Source: Dehalococcoides mccartyi
GTDB lineage: Bacteria > Chloroflexota > Dehalococcoidia > GIF9 > DYGU01
Direction of reading: 5' to 3'
DNA length: 64,000 nt
Assembly: GCA_020724525.1 (NCBI GenBank)
Contig: DYGU01000005.1
Location: forward strand, 36,529-100,528
The number at the start of each line of letters is the position of its first letter. Position 1 is the first letter of the stretch. The position numbers were made by a program, and so were the translations under genes. Positions 42,854 through 51,000 of the stretch are shown in pieces. The notes under the pieces were generated by a model. That model did not search any database. It saw only the letters and a list, made by a program, of their open reading frames with translations, and was not told where the DNA came from.

Positions 42854-43850
42854 AACAATATTACTGGCTCACGGCAGTGGCGGAAAACTTAGCCATGATC
42901 TAATCGAAAACAACTTGGTGCCGCCTTTTAGCAATCCAATCCTTAATAAATTGGACGATTCGGCTATCTTCGAACTTAGTGGTCGGTTGGCATTTACTAC
43001 CGATAGTTATGTGGTCAGCCCTATCTTCTTTCCCGGCGGCGACATTGGCAGATTAGCTGTTTACGGCACCGTTAATGACTTAGCCATGTGTGGAGCAACA
43101 CCTTTTTACTTAAGTATCTCTCTAATCATCGAAGAAGGCTTCCCTATGGAAGAACTTAAAATTATAGTCAACTCCATAAAGGAGGCAGCCGAAAGGGCTA
43201 AAGTAAAAATAGTTACCGGGGATACTAAAGTAGTCAACCGAGGTAGCGCTGACAAATTATTTATCAATAGTTCTGGTTTGGGACTAATCTCTTCGGGAGT
43301 AAACATCTCCGGTTCTAACGCCCACCCTGGTGATAAGCTTATCCTGAGTGGCACTATTGGCGACCATGGCATTGCCGTTATGAGTCAGCGAGAAGGATTA
43401 AAGTTTTCCTCATCTATAGAAAGCGACTGTGCTCCTCTTCACGAACTTGTCACTGAAATGTTAGAAGTTTCCCAAAAAATTCACTGCTTGCGTGACCCTA
43501 CCAGAGGTGGGTTAGCCACTATCCTGAACGAACTTGCTAAACAATCTAATGTAGGTATTTGGATAGAAGAAGACAAGATACCCATTACCAACCCGGTCCG
43601 GGCAGCCTGTGAACTTTTGGGCTTCGATCCTCTCTATGTAGCCAATGAAGGTAAATTGGTAGCTGTAGTTGCCCCTGAGGATACTGAAGCTGTCCTAAAT
43701 AAAATAAAGCAAAATCAATTCGGTGTTAATGCCTCCATATTCGGAGAAGTAAGGGAAGAACCAAAGGGAAAAGTAATAATGAAAATGACGTTGGGCGCAT
43801 CACGACTTGTTGATATGCTCACCGGAGAATTATTACCCCGAATATGCTAA
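42846..43850 (+). CDS. hypE: Carbamoyl dehydratase HypE
   Basis: 334 residues. AHGSGGKLSHDLI start, DDSAIFEL, TDSYVVSPIFFPGGDIG, VNDLAMCGA, and the C-terminal LPRIC that carries the carbamoyl-accepting cysteine. The frame is open upstream inside hypD; the ATG at 42846 gives the family N-terminus. Last gene of the plus-strand hyp cluster. About 110 bases of apparently empty sequence separate it from the convergent maturation protease. Confidence 0.95.
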   Translation: MAKTILLAHGSGGKLSHDLIENNLVPPFSNPILNKLDDSAIFELSGRLAFTTDSYVVSPIFFPGGDIGRLAVYGTVNDLAMCGATPFYLSISLIIEEGFPMEELKIIVNSIKEAAERAKVKIVTGDTKVVNRGSADKLFINSSGLGLISSGVNISGSNAHPGDKLILSGTIGDHGIAVMSQREGLKFSSSIESDCAPLHELVTEMLEVSQKIHCLRDPTRGGLATILNELAKQSNVGIWIEEDKIPITNPVRAACELLGFDPLYVANEGKLVAVVAPEDTEAVLNKIKQNQFGVNASIFGEVREEPKGKVIMKMTLGASRLVDMLTGELLPRIC

Positions 43851-43959
43851 ACGTAACGGCTCTTTTGTTGTATGGCTATCCTCACCCAAGTCGGGCCGGA
43901 TCCTGGTTACCTTGTTGATTTGGCTCTCTCCTCAGCTATACGCCATTCATGCATTGAAG

Positions 43960-44448
43960 TCAGAAGTAGTTTTTTACTATATATTTGCAGACCTTGGGGA
44001 CAGCATCTTGAAGTTTTTTTGACAGTCCTGGCTTCACCGTTTCCGGTATGCATTCTGGCTGGACAGCAAGCAAGATCACCTCTACATGACACAAATCTCT
44101 CAGCTCTTTCAGTAGATTTGAGGTCGGCAGTTGGTGAACGGAGAAATCGTCAATTTTCCTCTCCGGGAGGTCTTCAACCGGCATAGTAAAAATCTCCCCA
44201 GGTGCCCTCTGGCAATCCAGGGCATCAACAACGATTATCCTCTTTGGCTTTTTTTCAGCAAGAGCAATGTTAACAAGTATTTCCCTTGCCCCTGTCCCTA
44301 CATCAAGAACACAGACGTCGTCGGGAATCTGAAAATGCTTTTCCAGATAGTTAATCACCGCCGGACCAAAGCCATCGTCACCGAAAAGTGTGTTGCCGCA
44401 GCCCAGTATAAGGGTAGACTTCTGATAGCATTCAGGGACATAATCCAT
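43960..44448 (-). CDS. NiFe-hydrogenase maturation endopeptidase (HyaD/HycI/FrcD family)
   Basis: 162 residues. LGCGNTLFGDDGFGPAV near 17-33 provides the nickel-sensing aspartate, with VVDALD near 76 and HQLPTSNLL near 106 for the other ligands. It removes the C-terminal tail of the hydrogenase large subunit after nickel insertion. The start is either TTG at 44454, overlapping mvhA, or ATG at 44448; the latter is used here. Confidence 0.88.
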   Translation of the reverse strand: MDYVPECYQKSTLILGCGNTLFGDDGFGPAVINYLEKHFQIPDDVCVLDVGTGAREILVNIALAEKKPKRIIVVDALDCQRAPGEIFTMPVEDLPERKIDDFSVHQLPTSNLLKELRDLCHVEVILLAVQPECIPETVKPGLSKKLQDAVPKVCKYIVKNYF

Positions 44449-44450
44449 AA

Positions 44451-45887
44451 TCAATTCATCAAGGTATCAATTATTTCTCCTGCGGCATTCAAGATGTCAA
44501 TCTTTACCGCAATCCTGCCATCAAGCTCATGGGTAGCACAGGAAAAACAAGGGTCATAGGCACGGATTGACATTTCTATTTTGTTCAGCAATCCCTGGTC
44601 GTATACCCCATTTTTAATCAAATCAATAGCCGACCTTTTGACCGACATGTTTATCGGAGCATTATTGTGAGTTGTTCCCACGATAAGGTTACACTTGGTC
44701 ACGATGCCCCTGTCATCAGTCTCGTAGTCGTGGATGAGCGTCCCTCGAGGTGCCTCAACTGAGCCAACACCACGTGCCGCCCGGGGTGTAACCGCCTTCC
44801 ACGTATTGGGGTCTGTTATCTCCGGGTCATTCAAGAGCTCTATTGCCTTTTCGGCGGAATAAACTAATTCAATCAACCTTGCCCAGTGATAGAGCAAGGT
44901 TAGCTGGGCTGGACGACCGAAGTTGTTTCTGAATTCCTCCAGTTCCTTCTGGGCAAGTGGCGTAGGAATTCGGTCACAAACGTTAATCCTCGCCAGAGCG
45001 TTTACCCGATATATGCCCACCGGATTATCAAGAGTCATCGAGAACCGGCTCATTTTCTTGTAATACGGGAACTTAAGATAAGACCAGGGCTCCACATGCT
45101 CGCCAATATAATCCAGATAGTTCTCGGCAGGAAAATCCTCATATTTACCATCAGGCGTCATCAGGCGCAGATTTCCATCATAAAGGTTTAGCTCACCATC
45201 TTTAACTGTCCCCAAAAAACCAGTCTCAATAGTAGCCAATGACTTAACCACATCCAGATACTTTGGGAAAATTTCCTTCTTAGCAAAATCAATGGCAAAA
45301 GTGGCAAAATCAAGACATTCCTTTGCCATCTCCTTCAGTTGGTCTCGCTCCTTTTCGGTAAGGGGTTTACTCCAACCACCGGGGACGGAAACATCAGGGT
45401 GGATAGCTTTGCCACCAAGAGTCTGGGTCATCATCTGCCCCAGGTATCTTGCCCGGACTACCTGCTTGGCGATATTGGGAACTTTCTGGATTATGCCGAC
45501 TACATTTCTTATCGAATAGTCAGCCTCAGGTCCCATTACAAAGTCGGGTCCTGAAAGTATGAAGAAATGTAGTGTATGGCTGTGAATAAAATGAGCCATA
45601 TAGGCAAGTTCTCTGAGCTTTTTGGCGACTGGTGGAATGTCTACACCAAAAACAGCGTCGCATGCCTTAGCAGAAGCCAGATGATGTGCCCAGGGACATA
45701 CTCCACAAATACGGGGGACGATGCGAGGCAACTCCTCAACTGGTCTCCCAATAGCAAACTGCTCAAACCCCCTCAGTTCCGGAATATTTACCCTGGTATC
45801 GGCAACATTTCCCTGGTCATCAAGTTGAATAGTTATCTTGGCATGACCTTCAATCCGTGTAACCGGCTGAATAACAATCTGTTTCAT
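44451..45887 (-). CDS. mvhA: NiFe-hydrogenase large subunit, F420-non-reducing (MvhA) type
   Basis: 478 residues. Nickel-ligand motifs are RICGVCPWAHH near 60-70 and DPCFSCATH near 445-453. A further 24 residues (ELDGRIAVKIDILNAAGEII...) follow that would be cleaved by the protease encoded next. Group 3c NiFe hydrogenases pair with MvhG and MvhD to feed Hdr. AAGGAGG precedes the ATG. In the same operon as mvhG, mvhD, HdrA fusion, hdrB and hdrC. Confidence 0.94.
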   Translation of the reverse strand: MKQIVIQPVTRIEGHAKITIQLDDQGNVADTRVNIPELRGFEQFAIGRPVEELPRIVPRICGVCPWAHHLASAKACDAVFGVDIPPVAKKLRELAYMAHFIHSHTLHFFILSGPDFVMGPEADYSIRNVVGIIQKVPNIAKQVVRARYLGQMMTQTLGGKAIHPDVSVPGGWSKPLTEKERDQLKEMAKECLDFATFAIDFAKKEIFPKYLDVVKSLATIETGFLGTVKDGELNLYDGNLRLMTPDGKYEDFPAENYLDYIGEHVEPWSYLKFPYYKKMSRFSMTLDNPVGIYRVNALARINVCDRIPTPLAQKELEEFRNNFGRPAQLTLLYHWARLIELVYSAEKAIELLNDPEITDPNTWKAVTPRAARGVGSVEAPRGTLIHDYETDDRGIVTKCNLIVGTTHNNAPINMSVKRSAIDLIKNGVYDQGLLNKIEMSIRAYDPCFSCATHELDGRIAVKIDILNAAGEIIDTLMN

Positions 45888-45916
45888 CTTGTGCCTCCTT
45901 TTTTAACCTTAATTGT

Positions 45917-46840
45917 TTACCTTGCTGGCAGCGGTCTTAGGCGACCCACTACACCTATGAACCGGTTAAAAGTCGCCATCCTGTCTTCTATCTCTTTAGG
46001 GTCAAGCCCAATAGAAGACAGTGCGCCCATCATGTCGACCATGGGATTAGCGCCCTCTCGTATCGGACCAAAACAACCACGACAGGTCATATATGCCTTT
46101 ACACACCGAGGAATTTTTTCAGCGCCACCACAACCAGTCCTTGTCGCCGGTCCCTGACAGAGAAAACCTTGCTCCATAAAACAGCGTATCTCCTCAAACT
46201 TCTGCCCTGGGGTGAATTCAACCTTTTCTAAGGGTCTTTTTAATTTGGTGACTGCCTTTTTCTCCCTTTTCACCGGGCAGTCATCGCAAACACTGCGCTC
46301 AGCAAGAGAAAAGAGCTTACCTTCTAAGAGGCAGGTTAAAGCCTCAGCGACTAACTCAGGGGTAGTCGGGCAACCAGGCAAACCTACGTCAATCTTAACC
46401 ACTTCGCTCACTGAATACACACGGTCCTTAAGCGGTGGGATATCAACTGTGGGATTATCGGCAGGGTCGGTGCTTTTGGTTTGTCGATAGACCATGTCCA
46501 ATATTTGGCTGGTAGTATACATATTTGCCAGTGCCGGGACCCCACCAAAATTGGCACAGGAGCCAAGGGCGATTAATGTCTTGCATTTCTTTCTCATCTC
46601 CTCCGCTATATGCTTGTTCTCTTCGTTTCGTATACCCCCAGTTATTATCCCCACATCCGCCTCCGGGATTTCTAATGCTGTCTTTTCTCCGGTTTGCCCA
46701 TAGTATTTATGGTCCATCTGGACAGGCATATGCACAAATTCCAGTTTCGGCAGCAATTCCAGAAGCGCCTCTCCCAGGTCTAAGATTGCTACCTCACAAC
46801 CACCACATGTTGCTAACCACTCTTCAGCGACTCGTACCAT
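45917..46840 (-). CDS. mvhG: NiFe-hydrogenase small subunit, MvhG type
   Basis: 307 residues. EEWLATCGGCEVAILDLG (proximal-cluster CX2C, residues 6-23), TGGIRNEENKHIA, LGSCANFGGVPALANM with the third cysteine, VGLPGCPTTPELVAEAL, and two further Cys sets (CDDCPVKREKK; CMEQGFLCQGPATRTGCGG; CRGCFGPIREGANP). No Tat signal, so it is cytoplasmic, as expected for a bifurcating Mvh enzyme. AGGAGG lies before the ATG. Confidence 0.94.
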   Translation of the reverse strand: MVRVAEEWLATCGGCEVAILDLGEALLELLPKLEFVHMPVQMDHKYYGQTGEKTALEIPEADVGIITGGIRNEENKHIAEEMRKKCKTLIALGSCANFGGVPALANMYTTSQILDMVYRQTKSTDPADNPTVDIPPLKDRVYSVSEVVKIDVGLPGCPTTPELVAEALTCLLEGKLFSLAERSVCDDCPVKREKKAVTKLKRPLEKVEFTPGQKFEEIRCFMEQGFLCQGPATRTGCGGAEKIPRCVKAYMTCRGCFGPIREGANPMVDMMGALSSIGLDPKEIEDRMATFNRFIGVVGRLRPLPAR

Positions 46841-46868
46841 TTTTAACCTCCTTTTCTTAGCTTTGAAT

Positions 46869-47171
46869 TCAGGATTTTAACTTTTTAATCAGATCTAAAA
46901 CCTCTTCCAGTTTGTCTATAAGGCTTTTTAGTGGCCCCCAGGGAAGAGCAACAACCCTTTCCCTCGGGTTCTTGCCCTCCTTGGTTTCGCTCTCTTTCCG
47001 TTGAATAATCTCAGTAATAGCCATGGCATACAAAATTTGCTCCTCTTTATCTTCCTTATCAGCAAGACACTTTAGCAGTGGTAAAAGAGATTGTTCGTTT
47101 TTCAAGATTTGCTCAATATTCGGCTTTATTTTATTTACTTTATCCCGAAATTCTTTTATCTTTTCCTCCAT
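46869..47171 (-). CDS. Small helical protein in the Mvh-Hdr operon
   Basis: 100 residues, mostly charged helices: EEKIKEFRDKVNKIKPNIEQ at the N-terminus, a central LADKEDKEEQILYAMAITEI and a C-terminal coiled coil KSLIDKLEEVLDLIKKLK. No cysteine cluster or membrane span. GAAGGG lies six bases before ATG. Sandwiched between mvhG and a second small gene with the same orientation and tight spacing, it is likely to be an accessory or scaffolding factor, which is an inference from place only. Confidence 0.6.
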   Translation of the reverse strand: MEEKIKEFRDKVNKIKPNIEQILKNEQSLLPLLKCLADKEDKEEQILYAMAITEIIQRKESETKEGKNPRERVVALPWGPLKSLIDKLEEVLDLIKKLKS

Positions 47172-47191
47172 CTCCTTCCCTTCTTAAACTT

Positions 47192-47404
47192 TTACTTTTT
47201 TAATAAAGGGCATTCCCTTTTAAGAGCTTCTAAAGACTTTTCTACCTCCCCAAGCCTTTTCCCATGGTAACCTAAAGACTTCTCTGTCTCCTCGAGCCTT
47301 TTCTCATGATAATTTACAACCTTAGTTATGCCTCCCAAACGAAACGCAATCCATAACAGCACAGCTAAGTTCACAACTGCTAATCCTAAATTAGCCCATT
47401 CCAT
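47192..47404 (-). CDS. Small membrane-anchored coiled-coil protein
   Basis: 70 residues: an N-terminal transmembrane helix (LGLAVVNLAVLLWIAFRLGG) then a repeated coiled coil, KRLEETEKSLGYHGKRLGEVEKSLEAL, in which the unit YHxKRLxExEKSL occurs twice. A single CPLL motif near the end. Topology is the mirror image of the small proteins at 52505, 52781 and 60401, which end in a membrane helix. AGGAAGG precedes the ATG. Could tether the Mvh-Hdr complex to the membrane; unproven. Confidence 0.6.
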   Translation of the reverse strand: MEWANLGLAVVNLAVLLWIAFRLGGITKVVNYHEKRLEETEKSLGYHGKRLGEVEKSLEALKRECPLLKK

Positions 47405-47416
47405 CTTTACCTTCCT

Positions 47417-47617
47417 TTAGACTGGCTTTCCTTCAACTACAACTTCTTTAACTACCCTTCGGGTGAACAGGAAAAATTGGTTCCCCTCTTCAACCAACTC
47501 AACCTCAAATCCGTCATCTTTATATTTTTGAGCGATTCCCCTCCATTCTATCTCATCAGTGTAGACCCTTCCGTCCCACATAAACTTTTTACCGCTAAAT
47601 ATTCGCGCTAACTCCAT
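47417..47617 (-). CDS. Small unknown protein in the Mvh-Hdr operon
   Basis: 66 residues with alternating charged strands: MELARIFSGKKFMWDGRVYT, KYKDDGFEVELVEEGNQFFLF then RRVVKEVVVEGKP. No known motif. It looks like a compact alpha-beta protein without metal ligands. Sits 14 bases upstream of mvhD in the same transcript, with GAGGTG before its ATG. Confidence 0.55.
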   Translation of the reverse strand: MELARIFSGKKFMWDGRVYTDEIEWRGIAQKYKDDGFEVELVEEGNQFFLFTRRVVKEVVVEGKPV

Positions 47618-47631
47618 TTGAAATTTTCACC

Positions 47632-48048
47632 TCAGGTTTTATAAGGGCTAGGACCTAACTCCTTGATTTTCTCCGTCATTTCGGTTATTACCTGAGCGAA
47701 TCTACTCCCTTCTGAGGCAGAGACCCATTCCAACCTGAACCTTTCTTCCTCAATACCAAAGTCCTGTAGCATAAGTTTAATTGCCTCCGCTCGCTTCTCC
47801 GCTTTTAAGTTCCCCTCCAGGTAATGACAGTCCCCAGGGTGACATCCACACATCAATACACCGTCAGCCCCTTTAGTTAAGGCATCCATCACTAAATTGG
47901 GATGAACCATGCCGGAGCACATCACCCTGATTATACGTATATTGGGTGGATACTGCATTCTGGAGACACCAGCTAAATCCGCCCCAGCGTAGGAACACCA
48001 GTTGCAGCAGAAGCCTATGATTAGCGGTTCAAAAGTTTCCTTAGCCAT
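47632..48048 (-). CDS. mvhD: MvhD electron-transfer subunit (second copy)
   Basis: 138 residues with GFCCNWCSYAGADLAG, VMCSGMVHP and MCGCHPGDCHYLEGN, the 2Fe-2S cysteine motifs. Close relative of the flxD copy at 36052, with which it shares the RFRLEWVSASEG segment. It connects the MvhAG hydrogenase to HdrA, and lies next to the HdrA fusion gene by five bases. Confidence 0.93.
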   Translation of the reverse strand: MAKETFEPLIIGFCCNWCSYAGADLAGVSRMQYPPNIRIIRVMCSGMVHPNLVMDALTKGADGVLMCGCHPGDCHYLEGNLKAEKRAEAIKLMLQDFGIEEERFRLEWVSASEGSRFAQVITEMTEKIKELGPSPYKT

Positions 48049-48053
48049 TTTTC

Positions 48054-51000
48054 TTATCCTATCCCAAGCGCAGCCTCAACCATTGCCGCTATTTGCTCAG
48101 GCTTGAATCCTTTAACAAATATGCCTTTCTTTGGGCAAGTGGCTTGACACACACCACACCCTTTGCAGGCGGTTTCATCAACTTCTACGGTCTTCTTTAC
48201 TACTCCATCTTTCATATATTCAATCAAGGTTATAGCTTTAAATGAGCAGGGGTCAACGCAGTAGGCGCAACCATCACAGTTTTCGTCAACCACGAAGGAA
48301 AGTGTAGCCCCAAGTCCAATTTCATCTCGGGAAATTATAGTGGTGGCGCGGGCGGCAGCAGCACACGCTTGAGCAATGCTCTCGCCTATTGTCTTTGGCG
48401 AGTGGGCAAGACCACAAAGGAAAATACCCTCGGTGGCAAAATCTACAGGTCGAAGTTTCAAATGAGCTTCGAGAAAGAACCCATTCTGGTTAAGGGGGAT
48501 TTTTAACATCTGAGCAAGGTCTTTATTATTCTTGTTAGCTACAATAGCCGGGGAAAGGACAAGCAGGTCGGTATTGATAAGTAAGTTCGCATCAAGGATA
48601 GGGTCCCTCACTTTTACTTTCAATCCTCTCCCGTCCTCGGAAACCTCGGGCTTTTGGTCCTCATCGTAGCGAATGAATATTATTCCCTTCTCTCGAGCCT
48701 TCTGATAATACTCTTCCTTAAATCCGTAAGTCCTTATGTCTCGAAAAAGGACATATACTTCGGTATTTGGGCTGCTCTCTTTGATTTTTAAAGCATTTTT
48801 AATTGCTTGAGAACAGCAAATTCGGCTGCAATAAGCTCTATCGCCCTCACGAGAACCAACACATTGAATCATCACCACCCTCTTGGCATTCGATACGCCA
48901 GAAGAAAGCCTTTCCTCAAACTCGCGCTGGGTGAGGACCTTCCCATTTTTACCATATAGATATTGGTCGGGCTTCCACTCCTCAGCTCCGGTTGCTACAA
49001 TTATAACCCCGTGGTTTATTGTTTTTACTGCGCCCTCCTTCCCATTTAAGGTAGAGGTGAAGTCCCCAAATGACCCCTCTACTTTGGAAAGCGTAGTATT
49101 AGTATAAACTTTGATTTTCCCGTTCTGATTTACCTTTTCAATAAGTTCAGCCAGTCTTTGCTGCGGGTCATCGCCGTCAAGCAAGTAGCGCACATGACGC
49201 AAGTTCCCACCGAGTTCTGGCTCTTTCTCGACTAAGTGGGTTTCGAACCCTTGCTCTGCAAGTTGGAGAGCTGCGGTCATTCCAGATAAGCCACCGCCAA
49301 TAACCAGAGCGGCTTTATTTACAGTTAGGGTTCTGCCGTAAAGGGGCTCAAGCAATCTCGATTTGGCAACTGCCATCCTGACTAAATCCTTTGCTTTTTT
49401 AGTGGCTTCTTTTGGTTGGGTCATATGAACCCAGGAGCACTGCTCCCTTATATTTGACATTTCAAAGAGATAGGGGTTCAAGCCCCCCTCTCGGATTGTA
49501 TCTCGAAATAGTGGTTCGTGAGTCCTTGGCGTACAAGAGGCGACAACAATTCTATTTAAGTTATGCTCCTTTATTTTGTCTACGATTATACGTTGGGTAT
49601 CTTCGGAGCAGGTATATAAATTCTCCTCAGCATAAATAACCCCCGGAAGAGTCTTGACATACTCTACAACTGAGGGAACATCCACAATACCACCTATATT
49701 TATCCCACAGCGGCATATAAAGGCGCCAATCCTTGGCTCCTGACCAGTTACATCGATCTCGGGAGGGTATTCTTTCTTTGTTACTAAACTGCCTCGTGAG
49801 GCTGCCAATAATTCGCCTGCCTTCCCGGCAGCCCCGGAAGCTTGCATTACAGTCTCCGGTATGTCCTTTGGTCCAGTAAAGGCACCACAGACAAATATGC
49901 CGGGCTTATTAGTCTCAATCGGGGAAAGTTCGGCTGTATTGCAGAAGCCATAATTGTTTAGCTCAATTCCGAGCTTGGCAGCCAGCTCTTTTACCCCTTC
50001 CTTGGGCACTAATCCGACTGAAAGCACAACCAGGTCAAATTCTTCGCTTCTAATTTTCCCCTTTTCATCCTCGTAGCGTACTCGCAGGTTCTGGGACTCT
50101 GGAACTTCCACTATTTCTGAAACCCGGCACCTTATAAACCTGACCCCGTATTCCTTTTTAGCTCGCTCATAATATTCCTCAAACCCCTTTCCATAAGTCC
50201 TCATGTCCATAAAAAATATGGCAGTCTCCAGCCCGTTTTGAGCATGCTCTTTGGCAACTATTGCCTCTTTAATGGCATAGGTGCAGCAGACTGATGAGCA
50301 ATAGTTATTTCCTAAAGGAATATCTCTTGAGCCAACGCACTGGATGAAGGCTATCTTTTTTGGTTCTTTGCCATCGGATAATCTGCATAAATGACCCTGG
50401 AATGGCCCGGAAGGTGAAAGGATCCTTTCAAATTGAACTGAAGTTACAACATTTTTATATCTGCCATATCCGTATTCACCTTTTATCCTGGGATCAAACT
50501 TATCATACCCGGGGGCTAAAATGATTGCCCCCACTTCAAGCTCAACTATCTCCTCCACCATATCATGATTGATTGCTTGAGCCTGGCAGTTCTTTAAACA
50601 CTCAAGGCACTCTGAGCACACGCCACAGTTTAAGCAGCGCTTGGCTTCTTCAATAGCTGTCTTCTCATCAAAGCCAAGCTCAACTTCGGCAAAGAAGCTT
50701 ACCCGTTTCTGAGTATCTAACAAAGGCATAGCGCCCCTTGCCTTCTTTTTGACCCCCTCCTTTGATACCTCCTTTACCTTTTTAGGCTGGGTTGGTCTCC
50801 CTTCCTTTAAGTCTACTCCTGTGAGGTAGCGATCTACAGAGATCGCTGCTTCCTTACCGGCAGCAATAGCAGCAATAACATCAGCCGGTCCAGAAACCAC
50901 ATCACCACCGGCAAAAACACCATCAATGTTGGTTTGGAGTGTAAGTGGGTCAACAGACAGAGTACCCCAGGCCGTATAGGCAAGCTCTTTAGGTAGTGCC

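Noticed and set aside
43851-43959. Gene in the hypE-protease gap
   Set aside because: Short open frames on either strand lack ribosome sites and motifs; nothing can be supported.
45576-46157. 193-codon plus-strand ORF across the mvhA/mvhG junction
   Set aside because: It is antisense to two well-conserved hydrogenase genes, has no recognisable motif and no ribosome site.
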